Assembly: GCF_000801955.1 (NCBI RefSeq)
Contig: NZ_JSZO01000002.1
Span: 124,001 to 188,000 of the forward strand
Reading direction: 5' to 3'
Origin: Ralstonia sp. A12
GTDB lineage: Bacteria > Pseudomonadota > Gammaproteobacteria > Burkholderiales > Burkholderiaceae
Length of the DNA stretch: 64,000 bases
The translations under genes were made by a program, and so were the position numbers. Positions 16,141 to 25,185 of this stretch are shown here, piece after piece. The notes below the pieces were generated by a model. That model saw only the letters and a program-made list of their open reading frames with translations. It did no database searches and was not told the DNA's origin. The first letter of the stretch is position 1, and each line of letters opens with the position of its first letter.

Positions 16141-17148
16141 TTACTTGCCGAAGATCTGCTGCTTGGTATAGAAGCCGTCCTTGATGACGGTGTCCAGCGT
16201 GTCCTTGGTCAGCACGGTCGGCGTCAGGAGCACGGTATCGACATCCTTCTTGCCGTTGTTGAGCTTGGTGTTGAACTTGGGCGTGGTGCCCTTAACCAGA
16301 TCAACGGCCATCTCAGCGGCGTTGGCGGCAATCACCTTGATCGGCTTGTACACCGTCATGGCTTGCGTGCCTTCGGCCACGCGGCGCACGCCCGCCAGGT
16401 CAGCATCCTGGCCCGACACCGGCACCTTGCCTGCCAGTTTCTGGCCTGCCAGCGCCTGGATCGCACCACCCGCCGTGCCGTCGTTGGAGGCGACGATGCC
16501 CTGGATGTTGTTGCTGTTCGCAGTCAGCGCGTTTTCAATGATGCTCTGTGCCTTCGAAGGGTCCCACTCCGGCGTCCACTGCTCGCCGACGATCTTGATG
16601 TCGCCCTTGTCAACCAGCGGCTTGAGCACCTTCATCTGGCCGTCGCGCAGCAGACGGGCGTTGTTGTCGGTCGATGCGCCGCCCAGCAGGAAGTAGTTGC
16701 CCTTGGGCGCCAGCTTGACCACGCCTTGCGCCTGCATCTCGCCCACCTTCACGTTGTCGAAGGTCACGTAACCGTCAATGTCCGCATTGAGGATCAGGCG
16801 GTCATACGACACGACCTTGATGCCTTTCTTCTTGGCGCTGGCAATGGCGTTGCCCAGCACCTTGGAGTTGAACGGCACGATCACGAGCACATCCACGTTC
16901 TGCGCGATCAGGTTTTCGATCTGGGCGATCTGCTTGGCTTCATTGGCGTTGGCCGACTGCACGTTGACGGTCGCACCCAGCTTCTTGGCCGATTCGACAA
17001 AGTAATCGCGGTCATGCGTCCAGCGCTCGACGCGCAGGTCGTCGATCGAGAAGCCGATCACCGGCGCTTCCTTGCTGGCGTGCGCCGACGTTGCGGCGAA
17101 GGTCAGGACCGCTGCAGCGGCAATGGTGTTCAGTACGCGGGAAAGCAT
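16141..17148 (-). CDS. xylF: D-xylose-type periplasmic substrate-binding protein
   Basis: A 335-residue protein with a signal peptide (residues 1-25, cleavage near SAHA/SK). The mature protein matches XylF motif by motif: IGFSIDDLRVERWTHDRDYF, VQSANANEAKQIAQIENLI, VLVIVPFNSKVLGNAI, VVSYDRLILNADIDGYVTFDN, YFLLGGASTDNNARLLRDGQ, IENALTANSNNIQGIVASNDGTAGGAIQAL and SGQDADLAGVRRVAEGTQAMTVYKP. This is as close as can be judged by eye to D-xylose binding. The start at 17148 is preceded by AGGAGACC. It is the first gene of the transporter operon. No xylose isomerase or xylulokinase is in the window, so the catabolic partner is elsewhere. Confidence 0.93.
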   Translation of the reverse strand: MLSRVLNTIAAAAVLTFAATSAHASKEAPVIGFSIDDLRVERWTHDRDYFVESAKKLGATVNVQSANANEAKQIAQIENLIAQNVDVLVIVPFNSKVLGNAIASAKKKGIKVVSYDRLILNADIDGYVTFDNVKVGEMQAQGVVKLAPKGNYFLLGGASTDNNARLLRDGQMKVLKPLVDKGDIKIVGEQWTPEWDPSKAQSIIENALTANSNNIQGIVASNDGTAGGAIQALAGQKLAGKVPVSGQDADLAGVRRVAEGTQAMTVYKPIKVIAANAAEMAVDLVKGTTPKFNTKLNNGKKDVDTVLLTPTVLTKDTLDTVIKDGFYTKQQIFGK

Positions 17149-17171
17149 GAAAGGTCTCCTGTTGTGCGTAA

Positions 17172-17283
17172 GAGGCGCTATCAGAATGATTCTGGCGTCG
17201 TTGTGCGGCCTTGCCGTACGACTTGTACTGTCTGCGGCCGCACGCCTAGCCAGAACCGCTTCGCTTCATTTTGATAGCGCCTC
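17172..17283. repeat. Long-range 12-bp inverted repeat between oprB and xylF
   Basis: GAGGCGCTATCA (17172-17183) and TGATAGCGCCTC (17272-17283) are exact reverse complements 88 nt apart, covering most of the 144-bp gap between the oprB stop (17293) and the xylF start (17148). It may fold the oprB-xylF intergenic transcript, act as a terminator or attenuator for oprB read-through, or serve as paired protein sites. Confidence 0.6.
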
Positions 17284-17292
17284 AAAGTGTGT

Positions 17293-18663
17293 TTAGAACG
17301 TGATGCCGGTCTTCAGGCCGATCACGAACGCGTTCTTGTTCTGCGTGGTGCCGCCCGGATGCAGGATGTACTGCAGATTAGGACGGAAGTACACAGAGGG
17401 CACAGGCGAGTAGCTGTAGTACAGCTCGCTCACGTATTCGTAGCCGTCACCCACGACAGCGTTCGAGCCGGTGCGGGCGTTGTTTTGGCGGACGAAGTCG
17501 GCAAAGCGGCCGTTGTTGTGCGTTGCACCCACGGCAAACCCGATGGTGTCTGCCAGGCGATCAAACGGCCCCTTGTACTGCACGCCCACCGAGAGTTGGT
17601 GATCGGTCTGCGCCGTATTGCGATCGGCTTGCGAGAAGTTCAGGAATACCGTGGCACCGCGTCCGCCGGCCGTGCCGGTGATCTGCTGCTGCAGGTTCAG
17701 GTAGGCGCCATACTGGCCGCTGCGCTGTTTGGCGTCCAGGCCGGTGATGCCGCGCGGGTTGCCGTTCACGTCTTCGTACAGGTCTTTGCCGTTGGACGTG
17801 TTGTACCAGACGCCTGCCTTGTACGAACCCGGACGACCTTCGATGTTGGGCAGCCAGCCGAACTCCAGCGGGATCAGCGCGCCGGTGGTGCCGCCGGGGT
17901 TGTTGAGCTTCCAGCCGTTGCGGCGGGCCCAGCTGTCATCCACGTAGTTCGGGTTGACCTGGTAGATGCCGATCTGCGCGTAGGTCTCGGCCGAGGTGTG
18001 CACCTTGGCGCGCGCGCCCCACTGGCTGGTCGGCCAGTTGACCCAGTAGCTGCCTACCAGGTTGCCCGGCTGCGAGCCGCAGAACGTCAGGTTCTGGAAG
18101 TCGCACGAGAATGAGAAGAAATCTTCGCCCACCGTGACACGGCCAGCCTTGATTTCCAGGCGGTCGTTGAGCAGTTTCTGGTTCAGCCAGAACTGCGTCA
18201 GGTGCCAGGTCTGGCCGCGGCCATAGACTTCCTGGATCAGCATGTTGTTGCCGATGTTCGCATCGCTGCCGAGGTTGCGGCCGTTGCGGTCGGTGACGGT
18301 GGCCTGGAAGGTGGCGCCCGTCCAGCCCGTCAGTTTTTGCATATCCAGCGTGGTGCCCATCACCCACTGGTCGGTATAGCGCGTGAGGTGCTCGGTGCCG
18401 CCGCTGAAGTTGTGTGCCAGTTCGCTGCCGTAGCCGAGGTTGAACGTCACACCCTGATCGGCCAGCCGCGTACGCAGGCCGCCCCAGTCGCCCAGCAGGT
18501 AGGGGCTGGTGGTGACGTCGTACGCGTGGGCGCTGGCTGCGCCCAGTGCCAGCACGGCAGCGGCGATGGCCGACGCACCAATGCGCTTGGCTGTGTGTTG
18601 ACGATGTGCGCGCAACGTGCGCGCGGGCTTCGACACGGCATCGAAGCGGGGTTCGAGCTCCAT
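17293..18663 (-). CDS. oprB: OprB-type carbohydrate-selective porin
   Basis: A 456-residue outer-membrane protein. After a long basic N-region comes a signal-peptide core AAVLALGAASAHA, then the mature start YDVTTSPYLLGDWGGLRTRLADQGVTF, the standard OprB opening. The rest shows alternating beta-strand texture with FKAGxVxxGEDFF-like and FANFTFCGxQPGN-like elements and the terminal strand ending GITF, with aromatic C-terminal Phe as needed for BAM insertion. OprB passively admits glucose and related monosaccharides. It lies upstream of xylFGH on the same strand and probably feeds it. Two LacI-type operators lie upstream. The start at 18663 is preceded by AGGAGACAGTCC. Confidence 0.93.
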   Translation of the reverse strand: MELEPRFDAVSKPARTLRAHRQHTAKRIGASAIAAAVLALGAASAHAYDVTTSPYLLGDWGGLRTRLADQGVTFNLGYGSELAHNFSGGTEHLTRYTDQWVMGTTLDMQKLTGWTGATFQATVTDRNGRNLGSDANIGNNMLIQEVYGRGQTWHLTQFWLNQKLLNDRLEIKAGRVTVGEDFFSFSCDFQNLTFCGSQPGNLVGSYWVNWPTSQWGARAKVHTSAETYAQIGIYQVNPNYVDDSWARRNGWKLNNPGGTTGALIPLEFGWLPNIEGRPGSYKAGVWYNTSNGKDLYEDVNGNPRGITGLDAKQRSGQYGAYLNLQQQITGTAGGRGATVFLNFSQADRNTAQTDHQLSVGVQYKGPFDRLADTIGFAVGATHNNGRFADFVRQNNARTGSNAVVGDGYEYVSELYYSYSPVPSVYFRPNLQYILHPGGTTQNKNAFVIGLKTGITF

Positions 18664-18699
18664 GGACTGTCTCCTGATATTGGTCCCGTCTGCCTTGCA

Positions 18700-18713
18700 T
18701 GACAGCGGTGTCA
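18700..18713. promoter_or_regulatory. LacI-type operator, proximal copy
   Basis: TGACAGCGGTGTCA is a 14-bp dyad with one central mismatch, 37 nt upstream of the oprB start. It matches the distal site below at all but one position, so both probably bind the same LacI-family regulator and repress oprB (and perhaps xylFGH). Confidence 0.6.
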
Positions 18714-18765
18714 GCGTTCTGTTCTCAATGATGTGGCGGGCTGACGGACGCAAGAATGGCCACAA

Positions 18766-18781
18766 TTGACAGCGCTGTCAA
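18766..18781. promoter_or_regulatory. LacI-type operator, perfect 16-bp palindrome
   Basis: TTGACAGCGCTGTCAA is a perfect palindrome with the central CG/GC step typical of LacI/GalR operators. It lies about 100 nt upstream of oprB and 180 nt upstream of the divergent cynS, and 66 nt (centre to centre, about six helical turns) from the proximal copy, a spacing suitable for DNA looping. Confidence 0.7.
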
Positions 18782-18961
18782 TCTCGGGGTTTGCCCTAGT
18801 CCGTAAGCTGATTGGCATCGCACTGGCAGGGGAAAGTGGAATGCTGCGGCGCAGAAAAATCAGGTGCGGGCACAAGCCTCAACACCGGCGCGGCGTTCGA
18901 TGTATGGCATCGACCTTGCTCGTGTTGCGCGTCGTCTTTCTCTCAAACCAAGGAGTCGAAC

Positions 18962-19405
18962 ATGCAACGCGAAGATGTGACTGACCTGATCGTCCTGCAG
19001 AAGATCAAGAAGCAGCTGACATGGGTACAACTGGCCGAGGTGATTGGGCACAGCAAGGAGTGGAGCACCGCCGCGCTGCTTGGCCAGATGACGCTGACCG
19101 AAGTGCAGGCGAATGCGGTGGGTGCGGCGCTGGAGTTGCCGGACGAGGCGATCGCGCTGCTGCAGGTGCCGCCTTACAAGGGCTCACTGCCGACCGCCGT
19201 GCCGACGGATCCGCTGATCTACCGCTTCTACGAGTTGATCAGCGTGTACGGCACGACCTTCAAGGCGCTGATCCACGAGGAGTTTGGCGACGGCATCATG
19301 AGCGCGATCGACTTCAACATGGACCTCACGCGCGAGCCCGACCCGAAGGGCGATCGGGTGCGCATCGTGATGAGCGGCAAGTTCCTGCCGTACAAGACGT
19401 ACTGA
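18962..19405 (+). CDS. cynS: Cyanate hydratase (cyanase)
   Basis: A 147-residue protein that converts cyanate plus bicarbonate to ammonia and CO2 via carbamate. The N-terminal helical part includes LTWVQLAEVIGHSKEW, and the C-terminal catalytic part carries YRFYELISVYGTTFKALIHEEFGDGIMSAIDF, giving the three catalytic residues of cyanase at Arg88, Glu91 and Ser114. It ends DGK-like SGKFLPYKTY as in E. coli CynS. The enzyme is a cytoplasmic decamer. The start at 18962 has AAGGAG 7 nt upstream; a longer frame has no such site. It stands alone, without cynT or cynX, convergent with a GntR gene. It may serve nitrogen scavenging or detoxify cyanate from ureido compounds. Confidence 0.96.
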   Translation: MQREDVTDLIVLQKIKKQLTWVQLAEVIGHSKEWSTAALLGQMTLTEVQANAVGAALELPDEAIALLQVPPYKGSLPTAVPTDPLIYRFYELISVYGTTFKALIHEEFGDGIMSAIDFNMDLTREPDPKGDRVRIVMSGKFLPYKTY

Positions 19406-19409
19406 GGTG

Positions 19410-20252
19410 CTACGCGTCGCCGTGGCCTTCGTGGTTGTGTTCGTCGATGAGCGGGCGGCTGCGGCGCGGCATCTCAGAATCGAGCACGAGGCGGCCGTGC
19501 ACGCGGCCCTTCATGCGCGTGACGTGGTGCGTGCAGTCTTCCATGTGCGTGCTCATCAGCTCGCGCACGCGTTCGGCGTCGCGTGCGCGTGCGGCGTCGA
19601 GAATCTGCCGGTGGAACCTGACGTTGGACGCGCCGAACTTGGCGTGCTCCTTGGGTGAGGTCTCGTTGGCGAACACCACGAGTTGCCGAATCATCTCGTT
19701 GATCAGCTCGCAGCAGAACCGCAGCATCGGGTTGGGGTTGGCCGCGGCCAGGATGTCGTGAAAGCTCAGGTCTTCCTGGCGCTGATCCAGCGGCGCGGCA
19801 GCCTTGGCAGAGGCCGGGTCGCACAGGTCGATGGTGTGTTCGAGCGCGTGGAAATCCTCTTCCGTCAGGTGCGGCACGGCACCGGCGGCCAGTTCGGGCT
19901 CCAGCAGGCGGCGCACGGTGTAGACATCTGCAATGCCGATGTCCTTGAAGAACAGGTAGTTCTGCATCAGCTGGAACGTGCGGTCCAGCGGCACCTCGAC
20001 GATGGTGCCGCCGCCGGCCGGGCCCGTGCTCACGCTTACCAGGCCTTGCACTTCCAATGACTTGAGCGCCTCGCGGATGGTGCCTTTGCTCACACCAAAG
20101 GTCTCCTGCAGCTTGATCTCCTGCGGGAGCTTGTCGCCGGGCTTGAGGTTGCGCTGCGTGATCAGCCGCTTGAGTTCTTCGGCAACGAGGTCGGCGCGCT
20201 TCTGCTTGCGGATGCCGATCGACGCTGTCTTGCCTGCTCCGAGTGTGGCCAT
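19410..20252 (-). CDS. GntR-family (FadR subfamily) transcriptional regulator
   Basis: A 280-residue regulator. The winged helix (about 20-85) includes AEELKRLITQRNLKPGDKLPQEIKLQETFGVSKGTIREALKSLEVQGLVSV. The all-helical FCD effector domain follows, with VRRLLEPELAAGAVPH and FHDILAAANPNPMLRFCCELI and the metal-binding His pattern (FHRQILDAARARDAERV). It is divergent, across a 360-bp gap, from the ABC-M20-M81 operon, which it most likely controls. Effectors of this class are usually small organic acids. The His-rich C-terminal tail (EHNHEGHG) is unusual. Confidence 0.92.
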   Translation of the reverse strand: MATLGAGKTASIGIRKQKRADLVAEELKRLITQRNLKPGDKLPQEIKLQETFGVSKGTIREALKSLEVQGLVSVSTGPAGGGTIVEVPLDRTFQLMQNYLFFKDIGIADVYTVRRLLEPELAAGAVPHLTEEDFHALEHTIDLCDPASAKAAAPLDQRQEDLSFHDILAAANPNPMLRFCCELINEMIRQLVVFANETSPKEHAKFGASNVRFHRQILDAARARDAERVRELMSTHMEDCTHHVTRMKGRVHGRLVLDSEMPRRSRPLIDEHNHEGHGDA

Positions 20253-20612
20253 GATTGTCGTTCCTGAGTTGCGCGCATTCTAACTGCGGGGCCTGCGCCG
20301 ACAGCGCGCCCGGCTGGTGCATGCGTGCCCGTCAATCGTGCGCGCGCACCGCATCTTCACATCCTCGCCCGGCACTTTCGCCGCACACACCTTGGCGTAA
20401 ACACCGACCTCTTCGCCGTTGACGCGGCGCGGATGCGGCTTCTATGATGATTTCGCCTATTTATCATAACAAATATAAGAAACTGGTCTGGTTCTTGCTC
20501 GACTCGATGGTCGGCGAAAACCTCGCCGGTGAAGGCCAGGAGGAGGCGCCGATATGCGATATGGGTGGCTCCGAGCGCTGTTCTGTACCCACATGAACCC
20601 AAGGAGTGCGCT
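20253..20612. other. 360-bp regulatory gap between FadR gene and ABC operon
   Basis: The gap holds both divergent promoters. An AT-rich stretch at 20455-20480 lies within an imperfect dyad TATGAT (20443-20448) / ATCATA (20463-20468), a candidate site for the FadR-type regulator. The ribosome site of the first ABC gene (AAGGAG, 20601-20606) closes the region. No small gene is convincing in it. Confidence 0.4.
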
Positions 20613-21812
20613 TTGAATCGTCGAGACTTGCTCAAACTGGCGGCGCTGTCCGCTGTGCCCGCGTCGGTGCTGCAGGCCCGTTTTGCGTTTGCTGCTGATG
20701 CCATCGAACTGGGCTGCCCGGTGCCGATGTCCGGCCCGTTTGCCGCCAACGGCAAGTTTGCCGATCTGGGCATGAAGCTGGCCGTGGAGCAGGTTGGCAA
20801 GGTGCTCGGCCGGCCACTGGCGTACAGCGTGCTCGACACCGAGGGCAAGCCCGCCACGGCCGTGCGCAAGGTGCAAGAACTGGCGCAGCAGAAGAACGCG
20901 CGCTACTTCGCGGGCGGCATTCTTTCTTCCGAATCGCTGGCGATGGGCAAGGAGGCGGAGAAGTTTGGCGGCGTGTTCATCACCACCGCCGGGGCCGATG
21001 AGATTACCGGCAAGGACTGCAACCGCGCGACGTTCCGCTGGTCGGTACCGACGTACGGCGCCATCGAGCGCACTGTGCGCCCGCTGATCGAATCGATGCC
21101 CAAGGCCAAGCGCTGGTACACCATCACGCCGCAGTACGTGTTTGGCGACGGGCTGCTCTCGGCGGCCAAGAATATCTTCAAGGAAAAGGGCATCGAGCAC
21201 GTGGGCAACAGCTACCACGCGCTCACCGAAAAGGAGTTCAGCGGCTACCTGACCAACGCGATGGCCGCCAAGCCCGATGTGCTGCTGATCTTGAACTTCG
21301 GTTCGCAATCGTCCGACACGCTGCGCCAGGCGGTGAGCTTCGGCATGAAGAAGAACGTGACGATTCTGGTGGCGTGGGCGTCAGGGCTGGAGCAGTTCGA
21401 ATCGCTCGGCGCGGACTTGTGCGACGGCGTGTACTTCGGTGCGCAGTACTGGCACGACGTGGATACCCCCGCCAACCGTGACTTGGTGAAGCGAACACAG
21501 GCTGCGTTCAAGGCCAACCCCAACTACAGCCTGGCGGGCTCGTACACCTGCACCAAGATTCTGCTCGATGCGATGGCCAAGGCGGGCAGCGCTGACCCGA
21601 AGGCCGTGATCGCCGCGCTGCAGGGCATGAAGTACGACGGCCTGACCGGCCCCGAAGAGATTCGCGCGGCCGACCACCAGGTGCTCAAGAACTACTACCT
21701 GCTCAAGGGCAAGCCCAAGAGCCGCATGAAGGACAAGGACGACTTTGCCGAGGTGGTTGCTGTCGGCAAGGCGTTCCTGCCGGTCGAACAGACCCAGTGC
21801 AAGTTGGCTTGA
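20613..21812 (+). CDS. Branched-chain-type ABC transporter substrate-binding protein with TTG start
   Basis: A 399-residue periplasmic binding protein of the LivK/AmiC fold (Peripla_BP_6). The leader is Tat-like: LNRRDLLKLAALSAVPASVL, with twin Arg and cleavage near AFA/AD. The mature protein begins IELGCPVPMSGPFAANGKFADLGMKLAVEQ and contains AGGILSSESLAMGKEAEKFG and GLTGPEEIRAADHQVLKNYYLLKGK. I chose the TTG at 20613 because AAGGAG sits 6 nt upstream; an ATG at 20529 adds an Arg-rich N-terminus unlike a leader. Substrate is not a simple branched-chain amino acid judging from the operon's hydrolases; an amide or ureido compound is inferred. Confidence 0.9.
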   Translation: MNRRDLLKLAALSAVPASVLQARFAFAADAIELGCPVPMSGPFAANGKFADLGMKLAVEQVGKVLGRPLAYSVLDTEGKPATAVRKVQELAQQKNARYFAGGILSSESLAMGKEAEKFGGVFITTAGADEITGKDCNRATFRWSVPTYGAIERTVRPLIESMPKAKRWYTITPQYVFGDGLLSAAKNIFKEKGIEHVGNSYHALTEKEFSGYLTNAMAAKPDVLLILNFGSQSSDTLRQAVSFGMKKNVTILVAWASGLEQFESLGADLCDGVYFGAQYWHDVDTPANRDLVKRTQAAFKANPNYSLAGSYTCTKILLDAMAKAGSADPKAVIAALQGMKYDGLTGPEEIRAADHQVLKNYYLLKGKPKSRMKDKDDFAEVVAVGKAFLPVEQTQCKLA

Positions 21813-21870
21813 TGCGCCACGCGCGTCGCGGGTCCACCGCGACGCAGTTGTTCTCCTGCATGCGATTCCA

Positions 21871-22728
21871 ATGAACGTCTACCTGCTCCAGGTCGTCAAC
21901 GGCGTGGGGATCGGCATGCTCTACTTCCTGCTGGCGGTAGGGCTGTCGATCATCTTCGGGCTGTTGCGCTTCGTCAATTTCGCCCACGGCGCGTTTTATG
22001 CGCTGGGCGCGTATCTCTGCTTTCAGGCCCTGCAGATGGGCATGAATTTCTGGCTGGCACTCATGTTGGCACCCATCGTCATCGGCGCGCTTGCATGGGT
22101 GACGGAGAAGGTGCTGTTGCGCCATGTGTATGCGCAGGCGCATGAGTTCCACATCGTCGTCACCGTGGGTCTGGCGCTGGTGGTGCAGGAACTCATCATC
22201 GTGGCGTGGGGGCCGTTGGGCGTGGATGTGCCGCCGCCCGATGCGTTGCAGGGTGTGGTGATGTGGGGCGATTTCGTCTACCCCAAGTACCGCCTGTTCG
22301 TGATCGGTTTTACCGCCGTGCTGGCGATGGGGCTGTGGTGGCTGCTTGAAGGTACACGCCTTGGCAGCGCGGTGCGCGCGGGCAGTGAGTCGACCGAGAT
22401 GGTGTCGCTGCTCGGTATCAACGTGTTCCGTCTGTTCAGCCTGATGTTTGCGCTGGGTGCCGCCACCGCGGCGGTGGCCGGTGTGTTGGCCGCACCCATT
22501 CGCGGTGCGGAGCCCTTCATGGGCGTGGAGGCGCTCGGCATCGCCTTCGTCGTGGTGGTGGTGGGTGGCATGGGCAGCTTTGCCGGGGCGCTGGTCGGCG
22601 GCCTGCTGGTGGGCATCGTGCAGAGCCTGATGAGCACGCTGTGGCCCGAGGGCGCGCGGCTGATGATCTACGTGGCGATGGCGGCCGTGCTGCTGCTGCG
22701 CCCACACGGCCTGCTGGGGAGGGGATGA
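21871..22728 (+). CDS. Branched-chain-type ABC transporter permease (LivH family)
   Basis: A 285-residue inner-membrane permease with eight or so helices. It contains the LivH-type opening LLQVVNGVGIGMLYFLLAVGLSIIFGLLRFVNFAHGAFYALGAY and the cytoplasmic-loop signature EAA-like LLGINVFRLFSLMFALG. The end reads MIYVAMAAVLLLRPHGLLGRG. The start at 21871 follows a 58-nt gap after the binding-protein gene. Its stop overlaps the next start (ATGATGA region at 22725-22728), so the two permeases are translationally coupled. It forms the channel heterodimer with the LivM-type protein. Confidence 0.93.
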   Translation: MNVYLLQVVNGVGIGMLYFLLAVGLSIIFGLLRFVNFAHGAFYALGAYLCFQALQMGMNFWLALMLAPIVIGALAWVTEKVLLRHVYAQAHEFHIVVTVGLALVVQELIIVAWGPLGVDVPPPDALQGVVMWGDFVYPKYRLFVIGFTAVLAMGLWWLLEGTRLGSAVRAGSESTEMVSLLGINVFRLFSLMFALGAATAAVAGVLAAPIRGAEPFMGVEALGIAFVVVVVGGMGSFAGALVGGLLVGIVQSLMSTLWPEGARLMIYVAMAAVLLLRPHGLLGRG

Positions 22729-23696
22729 TGCAAGGGATAGCTCATGGATTCGCGCGCTACCGCTTCTGGTGGCTGTCGCTGTTCGTAACGTTGGTGCTGC
22801 CGCTGGTGCTGACCTCCGGCACCTTGGCGACTGAAGTGCTCGTCTACGCCATGGCCGTGATGGCCTGCAATCTGCTGCTTGGCTATACGGGGTTGCTGTC
22901 GTTCGGGCAGGGCATCTTCTTCGGGTTGGGCAGCTATGCGGTGGGTGTCGGCCTCACGCAGCTGTCGTTGCCGATGCCGGTGGCGATCGGGTTGGCGGTG
23001 GTCGTGGGCGCAGTCGTTGCAGCGGCGGTGGGATGGTTCGCCATCCGCCAGCGCGGCACGTACTTCGTCATGCTCACGCTGGCGTTTTCGCAGATGTTCT
23101 ATTTCCTGGCCTACACCACCCCGTCACTCACGGGCGGGGACAACGGGCTGCTTGATATTCCGCGCCCCGCATTCACGGCATCGCCGTGGGCGTTCTATGC
23201 ATTCGTGGCAGTGCTGTTCCTGATCGTGTTCTTCCTCGTGCAGCGCGTGACGGAATCGGTGTTCGGCCGCACGCTGCTGGCGATTCGTGACAACGAAGAA
23301 CGCGCGCTCGCCGTCGGCTACAACGTCAAGACGTTCAAGCTGCTGGCGTTCGTCATCTCGGGTGCCGTCACGGGGCTCGCTGGCGCGCTGCACGCCATGC
23401 TCACAGGCATCGCGCCGCTGGCCAATATCGACTACCACGTCAGCGAGATGATCCTGGTGATGACCGTGATTGGCGGCACCGGCAATGTGTTTGCCTCGGT
23501 GCTGGGGGCGGCGTTCTATGTGCTGCTGTCGGACTGGCTCTCCAGCCTGTGGCCGCGCTGGCTGATGCTGCTGGGCTTCCTGCTGATTGCGGTGAGCCTG
23601 TTCATGCAGCGCGGGCTGTTCGGGCTCGGCCAAAAGCTGTGGCAACGCGTGCGCACGTCGCGCGGCGCAACGGCCGTTCAGGAGGAACGCGCATGA
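22725..23696 (+). CDS. Branched-chain-type ABC transporter permease (LivM family)
   Basis: A 323-residue permease. It shows the LivM hallmarks LLLGYTGLLSFGQGIFFGLGSY, RQRGTYFVMLTLAFSQMFYF, and the loop FGRTLLAIRDNEERALAVGYNV before FKLLAFVISGAVTGLAGALHAM. Two adjacent ATG codons (22725 and 22728) can start it, and both overlap the livH stop. It ends with a short basic tail and overlaps the ATPase start by ATGA. The coupling through the whole cassette implies equimolar production. Confidence 0.93.
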   Translation: MMQGIAHGFARYRFWWLSLFVTLVLPLVLTSGTLATEVLVYAMAVMACNLLLGYTGLLSFGQGIFFGLGSYAVGVGLTQLSLPMPVAIGLAVVVGAVVAAAVGWFAIRQRGTYFVMLTLAFSQMFYFLAYTTPSLTGGDNGLLDIPRPAFTASPWAFYAFVAVLFLIVFFLVQRVTESVFGRTLLAIRDNEERALAVGYNVKTFKLLAFVISGAVTGLAGALHAMLTGIAPLANIDYHVSEMILVMTVIGGTGNVFASVLGAAFYVLLSDWLSSLWPRWLMLLGFLLIAVSLFMQRGLFGLGQKLWQRVRTSRGATAVQEERA

Positions 23697-24459
23697 GCAC
23701 CACGCCCATCCTGCAGGCTACCGGCATCGTCAAGCAGTACGGCAAGTTCACCGCGCTGGGCGGCGTGGATTTGCGCGTACTGCCCGGCACCGTGCACTCC
23801 GTCATCGGCCCCAACGGCGCGGGCAAGACCACGCTGTTCCACATGCTCACGGGCACGCGCATGATCACCAGCGGCACCATCGTCTTCGATGGCCATGACG
23901 TGACGCGCGAGGCCGACTACCAGCGCGTGCAGCGCGGCATTGCGCGTTCGTTCCAGGTGACGAGCCTGTTCCTGAGCCTGTCCGTGCGCGAGAACCTGCG
24001 GCTGGCCGCGCTCGGCACCACGCCCCACCGCGCCATGCACGGCTGGCGAATGCCGCAGGGCGATCTGGCCTGCACCGATATGGTCGACCGCGTGCTGGAT
24101 CGGCTTGAACTGCCGCGCCTGGCCGACACCCCGGCAGCCGCACTCTCGCACGGCCAGCAGCGCCGGCTGGAAGTGGGCATGGCGCTGGCCGCCAATCCGC
24201 GCGCGATCTTCCTCGACGAGCCGACCTCCGGCATGGGCGTGGACGACCTGCCCGCCATGAAGGCGCTCATCCGTGGCCTCGCGCATGACCACACCGTTGT
24301 GTTGATCGAGCACAACATGGACATCGTCATGGACATCTCCGACACCATCACCGTCATGCAGCAAGGCAAGGTGCTGATGGAGGGCACGCCCGATGCTGTA
24401 CGTGCCGACCCGCGCGTGCGAGCTGCCTACCTCGGCAACATGATCACCGGAGGCAAGAA

Positions 24460-24463
<4 letters not shown>
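23693..24463 (+). CDS. Branched-chain-type ABC transporter ATPase (LivG family)
   Basis: A 256-residue ATPase with Walker A GPNGAGKTT, Q-loop in RSFQVTSLF, signature LSHGQQRRLEVGMAL (a His replaces the usual Gly of LSGGQ, common in LivG), Walker B AIFLDEPTSGM and switch His in LIEHNMDI. GTRMITSGTIVFDG is LivG-like. The start at 23693 overlaps the livM stop (ATGA) and has GGAGGAA upstream. The end overlaps the next ATPase by GTGA. It provides energy for the LivHM-type channel. Confidence 0.93.
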
Positions 24464-25173
<710 letters not shown>

Positions 25174-25185
25174 ACGGAACTCCCA

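Noticed and set aside
15421-17274. A plus-strand open frame of 617 codons opposite xylG and xylF.
   Set aside because: It is the antisense of two secure transporter genes, with His/Val/Leu-rich composition and no motif.
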